Part shown: positions 47,471-56,951 of the stretch, one piece after another | Layout: every line of letters starts with the position of its first letter | How positions within the stretch are numbered: the first letter of the stretch is position 1 | Source of the DNA: Methanococcus voltae | GTDB taxonomy: Archaea > AGJL01 > Methanococci > Methanococcales > Methanococcaceae | Direction: 5' to 3' | DNA length: 64,000 nucleotides | Assembly: GCF_024807655.1 (NCBI RefSeq) | Contig: NZ_JANUCR010000004.1 | Coordinates: 1-64,000, forward strand | Notes under the pieces: generated by a model | The model's database searches: none | What the model saw: the letters and a program-made list of their open reading frames with translations, nothing else | What the model was told of the DNA's origin: nothing | Position numbers and translations under genes: made by a program

Positions 47471-48100
47471 ATGAATGTTTTATTTTTATCGCCACATACT
47501 GATGATGTAGAATTGGGGGCAGGCGGAACTCTTTTAAAATTCCTTGAAAAGGGATACAATGTTAAATGGATGGTTTTTTCAACGTCTGAGGACAGTGTAC
47601 CTGAAGGTCAACCAAAGGATATGCTTCAAAATGAATTTGAAGACGTTGCAAAAAGCATAGGCTTAAAAGAAAGTCAATATGTGATTAATCACTTTAAAGT
47701 CAGAAGATTAAATGAGCATAGACAAGAAGTACTCGATGAGTTAATCAAAATGAGAAAAGATTTTAATCCTGACCTTATAGTGGGCCCTTCATTAAATGAC
47801 CACCATCAAGACCACCAGGTAGTTGCAAATGAGATGATACGAGCTTTTAAGACAACTGCTTCAATAATAAGTTATGAATTACCTTGGAATCACGTTAAAT
47901 TTAATACTCAACTGTTTGTAGGGCTTACAGAAAATCAAGTGAATCAGAAAATAGAACTTCTAAAAAATTATAAAAGTCAACTGATTTTAAATAGGAGTTA
48001 TTTTGCAGATGAGTTTATCAAAGGATGGGCAAGAACGAGAGGAATTCAAACTAAATACGATTATGCAGAGGCTTTTGAGGTGGTAAGATGGATGATTTAA
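47471..48100 (+). CDS. PIG-L/LmbE-family N-acetylhexosamine deacetylase
   Basis: A 209-aa metal-dependent deacetylase: SPHTDDVELGAGG near residue 7 carries the first zinc ligands and the catalytic Asp, and HHQDHQ near residue 116 supplies the last His. Relatives remove the N-acetyl group of GlcNAc-linked substrates. A TTG at 47459 is open in frame, but GGGTGT precedes the ATG at 47471 and fits the family start. The stop overlaps the next gene by 13 bp, so it is probably translationally coupled to the ATP-grasp ligase. Confidence 0.88.
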   Translation: MNVLFLSPHTDDVELGAGGTLLKFLEKGYNVKWMVFSTSEDSVPEGQPKDMLQNEFEDVAKSIGLKESQYVINHFKVRRLNEHRQEVLDELIKMRKDFNPDLIVGPSLNDHHQDHQVVANEMIRAFKTTASIISYELPWNHVKFNTQLFVGLTENQVNQKIELLKNYKSQLILNRSYFADEFIKGWARTRGIQTKYDYAEAFEVVRWMI

Positions 48101-49164
48101 ACGTATTAATTACTGGTGCAGGAGCTCCGGGGATTGCAGGGAGTCTTTACTCATTAAGAAACAATTATGATAATAGGAAGTTGAATATTATCGGTACTGA
48201 CGTTAAAGAAGACACTATCGGGAAATATTTATGCGATAAAACCTTAAAAGTGCCCTATCCACAAGATGAAACAGAGTTTATAAATGAATTAATAGATATT
48301 TGCAAAAAAGAAGAAATTGATGTAATTTTACCGCAAGTGACAAATGAATTGTTGCCTTTATCTAAAAATAAAAAATTATTCAATGAATTAGAAGATAATA
48401 AAAACGGAACGAAAATCGCAATTTCCAGCGAAAAATCAATAAAATTTGCAAATGATAAATTTGAATTGATAAAAACGTGTAAGAAGCTCGATATCCCATA
48501 TCCAGAATGTTATCTCGTTAAAACGTGGGATGAGTTAGAAAAAGCAGCCGAAAAATTAGAATTTCCATTTATTGTAAAACCGCCCGTATCTAATGGTATG
48601 AGAGGTTTTAGAGTTATTCACAAAGAATTTGACCAGAAAAAAGCTTTTTACAACGAAAAGCCAAATAATGTAAATATTACGATTGCTCAACTTTATGATA
48701 TAATCGGCGATGAGTTCCCTGAATTGATAGCAACCGAATATTTGCCAAATGAAGAATATACAATCGATATTTTTTCAGGTACTTCAAATAATGAGTATTT
48801 TGAAACGATTATCCCGAGAAAACGGGATTTAATACGTTCAGGAATTACATTTAATGGGACTGTTGAAAAAAATAATGATTTGATAGAATACTCTCAAAAG
48901 CTTATAAAAGAGTTAAACTTAGAATATTGCACAGGATTACAGTTTAAATTAGACAAAGACAACGTTCCAAAGATATTAGAGAGTAATCCACGAATTCAAG
49001 GTACTATGGTAATGTCGACACTTGCAAACGCAAATATCATTTACAGCTCTATAAAGATGGCTTTAGATGAAAAAATACCAAGTTTTGATGTCCAATGGAA
49101 TACGAAATTTTATAGATATTGGGGCGGAATCGGTGTAAATGATTTAGGTGAGTTTAAATTATAA
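48088..49164 (+). CDS. ATP-grasp ligase, CarB-like
   Basis: A 358-aa ATP-grasp enzyme. The N-terminal domain is a Rossmann-like fold (NVLITGAGAPGIAGSLYSL); the ATP-binding part has FIVKPPVSNGMRGFRVI near residue 165, EYLPNEEYTIDIFS near residue 228 and LESNPRIQGTMVM near residue 310. It should couple ATP hydrolysis to an amide or thioester bond between a carboxylate and an amine, substrates unknown. AGGTGG precedes the ATG and the gene overlaps the deacetylase by 13 bp. A product of the deacetylase (a free sugar amine) would be a natural acceptor. Confidence 0.82.
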   Translation: MDDLNVLITGAGAPGIAGSLYSLRNNYDNRKLNIIGTDVKEDTIGKYLCDKTLKVPYPQDETEFINELIDICKKEEIDVILPQVTNELLPLSKNKKLFNELEDNKNGTKIAISSEKSIKFANDKFELIKTCKKLDIPYPECYLVKTWDELEKAAEKLEFPFIVKPPVSNGMRGFRVIHKEFDQKKAFYNEKPNNVNITIAQLYDIIGDEFPELIATEYLPNEEYTIDIFSGTSNNEYFETIIPRKRDLIRSGITFNGTVEKNNDLIEYSQKLIKELNLEYCTGLQFKLDKDNVPKILESNPRIQGTMVMSTLANANIIYSSIKMALDEKIPSFDVQWNTKFYRYWGGIGVNDLGEFKL

Positions 49165-49235
49165 ATTAATTATAAACTAATTATAAACTAATTATAAAAT
49201 AATAATAATAATAATAATAATAATTTGGTTATATT

Positions 49236-49895
49236 ATGAAAATTTGGGAAAAATACGAAGATTACCTCTTAACAGGAGAGTGGCACGTGCATACGAATTA
49301 TACTGACGGAAAAAATACGGTTAAAGATTTGTGCGAAAAAGCAACTACTCTTAATATTCCGTTGATTGCATTCACTGAACACGTTCGAAAAAATCTTAAT
49401 TATGATTTTAACGACTTTTTGACTGACATAGATACTTGTAAGAATGAATTTCCTGATTTGATAATATTAAGTGGTTTAGAAGCAAAGGTATTGCCAGATG
49501 GGACTCTTGACGTGTTAGATGATATATTAAATACTGTGGATTATCCTATTTTTGCATATCACGGTTTTCCAAAAGATATTACTACATATCTTGAAACATT
49601 GAATGGTATTGTTTCAAAATCTAAATTTGCAAAGAGATTAAACACTTGGGCACATCCTGGTTTATTTTTCCAAAAAAATCCTAATTTGTTAAATGAATTA
49701 GATGAAGATATTTTAAAAGAAATTTTTATTACGATGAAGAAAAATAAAATATTACTTGAAATAAATTCAAAATATAATTTGCCTTATCAAAATTGGATTA
49801 ATTTAGCAAAAAATGAAGATATATCTTTAAATTTTGTAAAAGGCAGTGATATACACGATTTAAATAATTTAAACAATGAAAAATTACAGATATAA
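49236..49895 (+). CDS. PHP-domain hydrolase
   Basis: A 219-aa PHP (polymerase/histidinol-phosphatase) protein. The metal-binding motifs run in order: HVHTNYTDG near residue 18, FTEHVR near residue 45, GLEAKV near residue 76, AHPG near residue 138 and GSDIHD near residue 205. Such enzymes are phosphoesterases; the substrate could be a sugar phosphate, as the gene lies between an ATP-grasp gene and glmU. A trinucleotide repeat (AAT/TAA) lies just upstream, near 49200-49223. Confidence 0.82.
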   Translation: MKIWEKYEDYLLTGEWHVHTNYTDGKNTVKDLCEKATTLNIPLIAFTEHVRKNLNYDFNDFLTDIDTCKNEFPDLIILSGLEAKVLPDGTLDVLDDILNTVDYPIFAYHGFPKDITTYLETLNGIVSKSKFAKRLNTWAHPGLFFQKNPNLLNELDEDILKEIFITMKKNKILLEINSKYNLPYQNWINLAKNEDISLNFVKGSDIHDLNNLNNEKLQI

Positions 49896-49927
49896 TTTTT
49901 AATGTATCATAACTGTAAAGTGAAATT

Positions 49928-51310
49928 ATGATTAAAAAGGGAAATGACAACACCAATAATATCAATAATGATAATAATGCTAAAAATACTAACAATGCTA
50001 AAACATCTAAATTGGATGCTTTAATATTATGTGCAGGTAAAGGAACTCGTTTAAGACCTTTAACGGACAATACGCCTAAACCAATGATACCAATAGCTGG
50101 AAAACCTATAGTTGTGCATTTGGTTGATAAAATAAAGGATAGTGTAAACAATATTTATATACTCGTTGGTTATCAAAAAGAAGCAATAATTAATTATTTT
50201 ACATCAAATGAGGAATATTATAACTACAATATTCAGTTTATTGAGCAAATTAAACAGCTTGGGACGGGACACGCTGTTTTAATGTTAAAAGAATATTTGG
50301 AAAGTAATAATGCTTTGGAAGATTTAAATGATTTTTTAGTGATAAATGGGGACATAGTATTTGAAGATAATCTCAATGACTTTATAAATGAAGATATCGA
50401 TGATTCTAAAAACTATATGGGTGCTTTAAGAGTTCCTAATCCTGAAAATTTTGGAGTAATACTCACCGATAATGATAATAATATCTTAAAAATCGTAGAA
50501 AAACCTTCAAAAGAGGAATTGCCTTCTTTGAACTCTAATTTAGTTAATGCGGGGATATATAGATTTAAAAAAGATATATTCGATATTTTGAAAGATTTAA
50601 AGCCTTCTCTTAGAAATGAAATAGAACTACCTGACGCAATCGATGAACTAATATTATCCCATAAAATAAAAGCAATAACCATAAATGGTTATTGGGATGA
50701 CATTGGACGACCTTGGGATATTTTAAAGGCAAACAAGGAGCTTTTAAATAATATAAAGCCCGATATTAGGGGAGAAATTCAAGAAAACGTCGTAATTAGG
50801 GGCAATGTAATAATAGAAAAAGGTGCCATAATACGACCAAATACTGTAATTGAAGGACCCGCAATTATAAAAAAAGGTGCAGATATCGGTCCTTTGGCAC
50901 ATATTAGACCATATACAATACTTATGGAAAATACTCACGCAGGAAACTCCTCTGAAATTAAAAATTCGCTTATAATGGAAGGTAGTAAGATTCCACATTT
51001 ATCCTATGTGGGCGATAGTATCGTCGGCAAAAATTGTAATTTTGGATGTAATACCATCACTGCAAATTTGCGATTTGATGACAAACCTCCGAAAGTCATT
51101 ATAAAAGGAGTTCCGACACCAAGTACTCGCAAGATGGGGGTTATAATGGGTGATAATGTAAAAACCGGCATACAAGTTTCATTTATGCCCGGGGTAAAAG
51201 TCGGAAGTAATTCGTGGATAGGTGCAAATACAATAGTTGATAAAGATATCGAGAATAATACGATTGCATTTAAAAAACAAGAAATTGAAATTATAAAAAA
51301 GAAAATATAA
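49928..51310 (+). CDS. glmU: Bifunctional GlcN-1-P acetyltransferase/UDP-GlcNAc pyrophosphorylase (GlmU-type)
   Basis: A 460-aa archaeal GlmU. An N-terminal nucleotidyltransferase domain has LILCAGKGTRLRPLT near residue 32 and KPMIPIAGKP near residue 52. From about residue 280 a left-handed beta-helix carries the acetyltransferase domain (GNVIIEKGAIIRPNTVIEG). In archaea this protein makes UDP-GlcNAc from glucosamine 1-phosphate. The first 27 residues are an Asn/Asp/Lys/Thr tail absent from most relatives. The start follows GTGAAATT. It would feed the glycan genes upstream. A dTDP-type nucleotidyltransferase is the main alternative. Confidence 0.85.
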   Translation: MIKKGNDNTNNINNDNNAKNTNNAKTSKLDALILCAGKGTRLRPLTDNTPKPMIPIAGKPIVVHLVDKIKDSVNNIYILVGYQKEAIINYFTSNEEYYNYNIQFIEQIKQLGTGHAVLMLKEYLESNNALEDLNDFLVINGDIVFEDNLNDFINEDIDDSKNYMGALRVPNPENFGVILTDNDNNILKIVEKPSKEELPSLNSNLVNAGIYRFKKDIFDILKDLKPSLRNEIELPDAIDELILSHKIKAITINGYWDDIGRPWDILKANKELLNNIKPDIRGEIQENVVIRGNVIIEKGAIIRPNTVIEGPAIIKKGADIGPLAHIRPYTILMENTHAGNSSEIKNSLIMEGSKIPHLSYVGDSIVGKNCNFGCNTITANLRFDDKPPKVIIKGVPTPSTRKMGVIMGDNVKTGIQVSFMPGVKVGSNSWIGANTIVDKDIENNTIAFKKQEIEIIKKKI

Positions 51311-51637
51311 AAAAGAAAAAATAATTAATTTAAACTGAATTTTATTTTTATTTTTATTTAGTTAGGATGAATATAATATAAATATATATAATAGAAATTT
51401 AATATTATCATATCGAATTATTATATTTTGTATTACGATTTATTAAATGACGTATTTATATTTTATATTTTAGATTTTAGATATTAGATATCTTTGATAA
51501 TTTTTAGTGAATGATGTATTATAATTTACTTCAATATAATATGGTATTGTACAGGTCATTAAAACAAAATAAAAATGGGAATAATATTAAAAAATACTAA
51601 AAATAATATGTCTGATAAAATATTACGTGGTGATTTA
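51311..51637. other. 327-bp intergenic region before tiaS
   Basis: AT-rich spacer with no recognised RNA gene. An in-frame extension of the tiaS reading frame (51575-51637) lies in it, but the ribosome site supports the later start. No clear promoter is identified. Confidence 0.4.
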
Positions 51638-53164
51638 ATGTATATTGGAATTGACGACACGGATAGTAGGGAAAAGTACTGTACTACATATGTGGGTACT
51701 TTAATCGTAGAGGAACTACTTAAATTAGGTTATATACTTGAAGAACCTCGTTTAATAAGAATGAACCCTATGGTGAAGTATAAAACCCGGGGAAATGGTG
51801 GAGTTTGCCTTAAAATTGTTGGAAAAATTGGGGCAGAAGATACTAAAAAAAATAATTCTAATAAAAATAATTCTAATAATGGTACTCCCAAAAATATAGA
51901 ATATGACTATAAACAAGCACTCGAAGATTTTAACAGAGGCAATATTGATTATGAAGCTCTTTCAAAAGAATCCAATTGTAAATCAAGCTTGAAATCACAC
52001 ATTAAATCACTTAAATCACTTAAGTCATATAGGACGACACTAAATCCTGAAATCACTGAAGAAAGTTATAAATTATCAAAATCTGAATATTTAGAAGTAA
52101 AAACAATTGTATCAAGTATTGTGGAAAAATACACTGATTTTGACTGTTCCACAACTAATCCCGGAATTGTTTTAATAAATTCAAGGTTAACAAGGCAAAA
52201 AAAGGCAATATTAAAAAATTATTATAACAGTGTTTTAACCGAAATTGTAAGTTTAGATGAAGCTGAAGCTATCATTAAAAAAGTGGGTGCAGAATATATA
52301 AAATATAAAAAAGGACTCGGTATAATCGGTTCTTTAGGTGCAATCTCCTCCTATTTCTCAGAAAATCAAACTTACACATATGAACTTTTGGCATACCGAG
52401 AAAATGATAAATGGGGTACTGAACGATATGTAATCGACAGTTCGGTAGTGGAAATGGATAAAATGACTTATCCATATACTTTTAATAATGTGGACAATAA
52501 TAAAAATATAATTGCTCCAAATACAAAATGTCCGGTTTTGTATGGCATAAGGGGAGTTTCAAAAGAAATACTTTTTAATGCAAAAGAGATTGTGGAATCT
52601 GAAAATATTGATAAATATATGATATATCGGACAAATCAGGGAACTGACCACCATTTAAGGATAATGAATATTGCAGACGCAAGGGAAAATACGGGAGCAA
52701 TCTTATCGGGATACATTAGTGAGGAATTCACCGAAATAACCGGCGGACACGTGTTAATTGAACTAACGGATAGTACTGGTAGTATAAACTGTATTGCATA
52801 TGAGCCAACTAAAAAATTTAGGCACATCATAAGAGAATTGGCAATCGGTGATTTAATAACTGTTTATGGCACAATTAGGGAAGAACCTTATCAGTTAAAT
52901 ATTGAAAAAATAAACGTTGTAAAATTGAATAATCTCTATGAAAAAGTTAAAAAGTGTGAATGTGGCGGTACTCTAAAATCTAAGGGCGTATCAAGCGGTT
53001 ATAAATGTAATAAATGTGGTAAGCGTTTAAAATATGATGAAATTCCAAAAATACAAATTGTTAGAAATTTAAGAGAAGGATTTTACGAAGTGCCACCTTC
53101 TGCAAGACGTCATTTAAGTATGCCTTTAAGTTTAATTAATTATTTGCCAAATAACTTAAGATAA
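51638..53164 (+). CDS. tiaS: tRNA(Ile2) 2-agmatinylcytidine synthetase TiaS
   Basis: TiaS attaches agmatine to C34 of tRNA-Ile(CAU) so that it reads AUA. The N-terminus MYIGIDDTDSR and the YKTRGNGG segment near residue 49 are family hallmarks. An OB-fold (about residues 355-425, ARENTGAILSG) and a C-terminal zinc ribbon (CECGG, CNKCGKR near residue 450) follow. A Lys/Asn-rich insertion lies near residues 70-86, and a Ser/Lys/Leu repeat near 113-130. GTGGTGATTTA precedes the ATG at 51638; upstream ATGs at 51575 and 51608 would add a low-complexity tail and are rejected. Confidence 0.94.
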   Translation: MYIGIDDTDSREKYCTTYVGTLIVEELLKLGYILEEPRLIRMNPMVKYKTRGNGGVCLKIVGKIGAEDTKKNNSNKNNSNNGTPKNIEYDYKQALEDFNRGNIDYEALSKESNCKSSLKSHIKSLKSLKSYRTTLNPEITEESYKLSKSEYLEVKTIVSSIVEKYTDFDCSTTNPGIVLINSRLTRQKKAILKNYYNSVLTEIVSLDEAEAIIKKVGAEYIKYKKGLGIIGSLGAISSYFSENQTYTYELLAYRENDKWGTERYVIDSSVVEMDKMTYPYTFNNVDNNKNIIAPNTKCPVLYGIRGVSKEILFNAKEIVESENIDKYMIYRTNQGTDHHLRIMNIADARENTGAILSGYISEEFTEITGGHVLIELTDSTGSINCIAYEPTKKFRHIIRELAIGDLITVYGTIREEPYQLNIEKINVVKLNNLYEKVKKCECGGTLKSKGVSSGYKCNKCGKRLKYDEIPKIQIVRNLREGFYEVPPSARRHLSMPLSLINYLPNNLR

Positions 53165-53329
53165 TACTTTAAATCAAAAATTACGATAATAACTTAAAAT
53201 AATTACTATTTTTTAATTTTTGTAATATTAATTAATTACAGAACATCATATTTTTTATAGGGTAAATAATATAATTAAAATGTTTTAAAAATACTTTAAA
53301 ATTTGTATACTTTGTATAATTTATAAAAG

Positions 53330-53338
53330 TTTATATAA
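53330..53338 (+). promoter_or_regulatory. TATA box of the DUF1786 gene
   Basis: TTTATATAA within aagTTTATATAAttttattg. The predicted start site is near 53360, about 18 bp before the ATG at 53379. Confidence 0.5.
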
Positions 53339-53378
53339 TTTTATTGATTGTATGAAGTAATTAATTAGGAGTGAGATT

Positions 53379-54413
53379 ATGAATGTTTTTTGCATAGATA
53401 TCGGAAATGGTACTCAGGATATATTATACTACAACGATGAAAAGAACATCGAAAACGCCGTAAAATTAATATTGCCATCTCCTACTCAAATACTTGGTAG
53501 TAAAATATCTAAACTAAAGGAAAACTTAAGAATTGATGGTGAAATAATGGGTGGCGGTGCTGTAAGTTTTCAAATATTAAAAAAAATTAAACAGGGTTAT
53601 ACTGTAGAAATTTCCGAAAGGTGCGCAAGGACGATAAGGGATGATTTAGACCAAGTTAGGCAAAAAGGAGTTATTATAAAGGATAATATTGAAAATCCAA
53701 ATGTTATATTGAAAGACTTAGATTTTAGCACCTATAAAAACATTTTTAGTACTTTAAATATGGATTTTGACCCTGATTACGTATGTGTAGCTTGTCAAGA
53801 CCACGGTTTTGTAAAAGGTCAAAGTGATAGAATTACTCGCTTTAAATATTTTAAGGAAAAACTTTCAGAAACGAGAAATCCATATGATTTTTATTTTGAA
53901 AATTCGAAAACTGGGTATTTTACAAGATTTAATGCCATATTAAGTTCTTTAGAATCAGAAAACGAAAATTACAAGGGTTTTGTAATGGACAGTAAAATAG
54001 CATCAGTTTGTGGGATTATGAACTATGCAAATGAACAAAAAATAAATGAATATATCGGTTTAGATATCGGAAATGGTCATACTTTAGGAGTTTCGATTAA
54101 AAATAATCTTATTTACGGGTTATACGAACACCATACTCGTTTATTGACTACAGAAAAGTTATTGGATTACAACGAAAAGCTTAAAAACTGTACTCTAACA
54201 ACTGAAGAGATATACAATGACGAAGGTCATGGAGCTTGTTCTTTAGAATCTCTAAATACAAATTTGACCAAAACTTATATTGCAGGACCTAACCGACGTA
54301 TATTCAAAGATTATGGTGAATACGCCTATTCTGGTGGTGATGTAATGATTACTGGCTGTGTGGGTCTATTAGATACTTTAAATTATAAATTAAATAAAAA
54401 AACAGTATATTAA
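53379..54413 (+). CDS. DUF1786 (ASKHA-like) protein
   Basis: A 344-aa protein of the DUF1786 family. Two phosphate-loop-like repeats, DIGNGTQDIL near residue 6 and LDIGNGHTLGV near residue 228, suggest a duplicated actin/hexokinase-type fold that binds a nucleotide. Cysteines (CARTI, CVACQDHG) are scattered. The family has been labelled a putative pyruvate formate-lyase activating enzyme, but no radical SAM CxxxCxxC motif is present, so that label looks wrong. Function unknown. GTGAGATT precedes the ATG. Confidence 0.75.
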   Translation: MNVFCIDIGNGTQDILYYNDEKNIENAVKLILPSPTQILGSKISKLKENLRIDGEIMGGGAVSFQILKKIKQGYTVEISERCARTIRDDLDQVRQKGVIIKDNIENPNVILKDLDFSTYKNIFSTLNMDFDPDYVCVACQDHGFVKGQSDRITRFKYFKEKLSETRNPYDFYFENSKTGYFTRFNAILSSLESENENYKGFVMDSKIASVCGIMNYANEQKINEYIGLDIGNGHTLGVSIKNNLIYGLYEHHTRLLTTEKLLDYNEKLKNCTLTTEEIYNDEGHGACSLESLNTNLTKTYIAGPNRRIFKDYGEYAYSGGDVMITGCVGLLDTLNYKLNKKTVY

Positions 54414-54477
54414 TTTAAAATAACTTTTATTTTTTATTATTATTTTATTATTATTTTATTATTTATTATTTATTATT

Positions 54478-55074
54478 TTATTCTTCTAATGATTTTTTAC
54501 GATTAAATGTGTATTTTACGTCTGTATTGAGTAAATTTAATCCTTTTTTATTTTTTTCAAGTGTTTTATCCATTTCTGAGATTAATGATTCAACATTATA
54601 AACATCTATCTCAATATGTAAGTTTTTAGTAATTAAAAGGTAATTATCGTGGAGTATATATGTAATAGGCTTATTAAAATAATCCATAATCAATTTTAAG
54701 ATTTTTAAATAATTTTTTATTTGATATGAATTACCATATTTTAAAATAATAGTTCCATTTTTTTCAAAAGTTTTGCAATTATTGTATTCTAATGCAACTT
54801 TCCTAATAATATTCATACAAAAGTCTTCTATTAGTTTATTTTTTTCTTTTTCGTCCATAATAAATTCATAAGGGGCTACTAAAAAATATATGGAGGTATT
54901 TTTTGGACCCCTTACTTTTCCAACAATTTTTTTAGAGATTAATGTGTTCATAGATTTTGACACATTTCGAAGTGTTTCGTGCTTAGAAACGCCCACTAAT
55001 TCTTTTAAATCATTTGTGGACAGAATACCATCGTTTTTATAGAATTCGGTTAATATTTTATCTTGAGAAACCAT
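54478..55074 (-). CDS. Winged-helix DNA-binding protein, unknown
   Basis: A 198-aa protein. The first 75 residues look like a winged helix (SQDKILTEFYKN, STNDLKELVGVSKHETLRNVSK), with a recognition-helix-like stretch. The rest is a mixed alpha/beta domain with no motif I recognise. It is divergent from lysA, with 288 bp between, in which an imperfect inverted repeat lies. An autoregulatory or lysA-controlling role is possible but speculative. There is no GGTGAT directly before the ATG; the start is uncertain. Confidence 0.6.
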   Translation of the reverse strand: MVSQDKILTEFYKNDGILSTNDLKELVGVSKHETLRNVSKSMNTLISKKIVGKVRGPKNTSIYFLVAPYEFIMDEKEKNKLIEDFCMNIIRKVALEYNNCKTFEKNGTIILKYGNSYQIKNYLKILKLIMDYFNKPITYILHDNYLLITKNLHIEIDVYNVESLISEMDKTLEKNKKGLNLLNTDVKYTFNRKKSLEE

Positions 55075-55219
55075 ATTTTCAGCCTATTATAACTATTAAA
55101 TTACCAAATATTGTGATATATACATTTGTTTATTTATATATGCACATTAATATATTTTTAAATTTTAATTTTTGAATATAGTTATGTCTTTTCAATTTTA
55201 TTACAGATTATATAATTAG

Positions 55220-55271
55220 TTTATCATATGTTATATACTTTATCATATGCCCTTATACACAAGTGTATAGG
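55220..55271. promoter_or_regulatory. Possible operator cluster upstream of lysA
   Basis: A direct repeat TTTATCATATG occurs at 55220-55230 and 55239-55249, spaced 19 bp. An imperfect inverted repeat CTTATACAC-AA-GTGTATAGG follows at 55252-55271. They lie about 95-140 bp upstream of the lysA start and about 150-200 bp upstream of the divergent winged-helix gene. Confidence 0.35.
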
Positions 55272-55362
55272 AAGATACTCTCCATAAAAATTTAATAAGA
55301 AGGCTACAAAAACTTTAAATACTTGCTATGCAAATGTTTTAGAAACTACTTATGGTGAAACT

Positions 55363-56697
55363 GTGGTAAAAAATTCACAAGAAAATGTTTTTCTCGGAAA
55401 TGAGATGATATCCAAAAAAGACGGTATATTGCATATTGACGGCTATAAAATAGAAGAAATTGCAGAAAAATACGGTACTCCTTTGTATATTATGAGTGAA
55501 ACGCAAATAAAAAATAATTTCGAAAAATACACTCAAGCATTTAATAGATACACCGAAGAAACAGGAAAAGAAGTAATATTTTCATTTGCATACAAGGCAA
55601 ATACAAATCTTGCAATAACCACACTTTTGAATAAAATGGGCTGTGGGGCGGATGTGGTAAGTAGCGGAGAACTCTACATCGCAAAATTATCCAAAGTGCC
55701 TTCAAATAAAATAGTATTTAACGGAAACTGTAAATTAGTTGAAGAAATAAAAATGGGAATCGAAACTGATATTAGAGCTTTTAATGTAGACGGTATAAGC
55801 GATTTAATCCTTATTAACGAAACTGCCAAAGAAATGGGTAAAATAGCAAATGTTTCATTTAGGGTAAATCCAAACGTAGACCCAAAAACACACCCTAAAA
55901 TTTCAACTGGTTTAAAGAAAAATAAATTTGGATTGGATATAGAAGACGGAACTGCATTAAAAGCTATTAAAATGGCATTAGAAATGGAAAATGTAAATGT
56001 AGTAGGTATCCACTGTCATATTGGTTCACAATTAACTCAAATTGACCCATTCATTGAAGAAGCAAATAAATTAATGGAATTCATTGTTTCATTAAGCGAA
56101 GAAGGAATAAAAATGCGAGACCTTAATATCGGTGGAGGTTTAGGTATCCCATACGATAAAAATACAAAAATCCCAGTTCAAGATGACCTCGCAAAAGCTG
56201 TAATTGATACGATTATGACCTACAGCGATAAAATAGAGCTTCCAAACTTGATAATTGAGCCTGGTAGGAGTATTGTAGGTACTTCAGGTATTTTAGTTGG
56301 TAAAACAATCCACAGAAAAGAAACAAAAGTGGCTAACTGGATAATGATTGATGCAGGTATGAACGATATGATGAGACCGGCAATTTACGAAGCATACCAC
56401 GAAATAACGCCTTGTACAATCAGAGAAGGAACTGAGGAAGTTTTAAATATTGCAGGCGGTTTGTGTGAAAGTTCAGACGTTTTCGGAAAAGATAGGAAAA
56501 TTCCTACAATCCAAGTTGGAGATTACGTTGCAGTACTTGACGTAGGTGCTTACGGTATCAGTATGGCAAATAATTACAATTCAAGAGGAAAACCAGCAAT
56601 GGTTTTAACTAATGAAAATGAAATTAGCTTAATACGTGAAAGAGAGTCCTTATCAGACTTAATTGCTAAAGATAGGGTGCCAAATCATTTATTATAA
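55363..56697 (+). CDS. lysA: Diaminopimelate decarboxylase
   Basis: LysA makes lysine from meso-diaminopimelate and carries PLP. The PLP lysine is in FSFAYKANTN near residue 67. The TIM barrel has GIHCHIGSQL near residue 219, GGGLGIPY near residue 256, EPGRSIV near residue 304 and the C-terminal CESSDVF near residue 366 for substrate binding. The length of 444 aa is normal. The start is a GTG after GGTGAAACT. The gene follows a possible regulatory region and is divergent from the winged-helix protein gene. Confidence 0.95.
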   Translation: MVKNSQENVFLGNEMISKKDGILHIDGYKIEEIAEKYGTPLYIMSETQIKNNFEKYTQAFNRYTEETGKEVIFSFAYKANTNLAITTLLNKMGCGADVVSSGELYIAKLSKVPSNKIVFNGNCKLVEEIKMGIETDIRAFNVDGISDLILINETAKEMGKIANVSFRVNPNVDPKTHPKISTGLKKNKFGLDIEDGTALKAIKMALEMENVNVVGIHCHIGSQLTQIDPFIEEANKLMEFIVSLSEEGIKMRDLNIGGGLGIPYDKNTKIPVQDDLAKAVIDTIMTYSDKIELPNLIIEPGRSIVGTSGILVGKTIHRKETKVANWIMIDAGMNDMMRPAIYEAYHEITPCTIREGTEEVLNIAGGLCESSDVFGKDRKIPTIQVGDYVAVLDVGAYGISMANNYNSRGKPAMVLTNENEISLIRERESLSDLIAKDRVPNHLL

Positions 56698-56951
56698 TTT
56701 TTCAATTATTTTTTATTTTGTAAATATTAATTCTATTTTTAAATTTTAAAGTTTAAATTTTAAATTTATTTTTAGTTATTTTTTTAATTTTTATTTTTTT
56801 AAAATAACGATAAGTAATTATTAATAATTAATGATTAATAATTAATAATTAATAATTTATACAAGATATTTGATAATTTATACATTATTAAATGAGATAT
56901 AATATTATGAGTATTATCAAAATTCTTTGAAACGATATTAAAAGAGATAAG

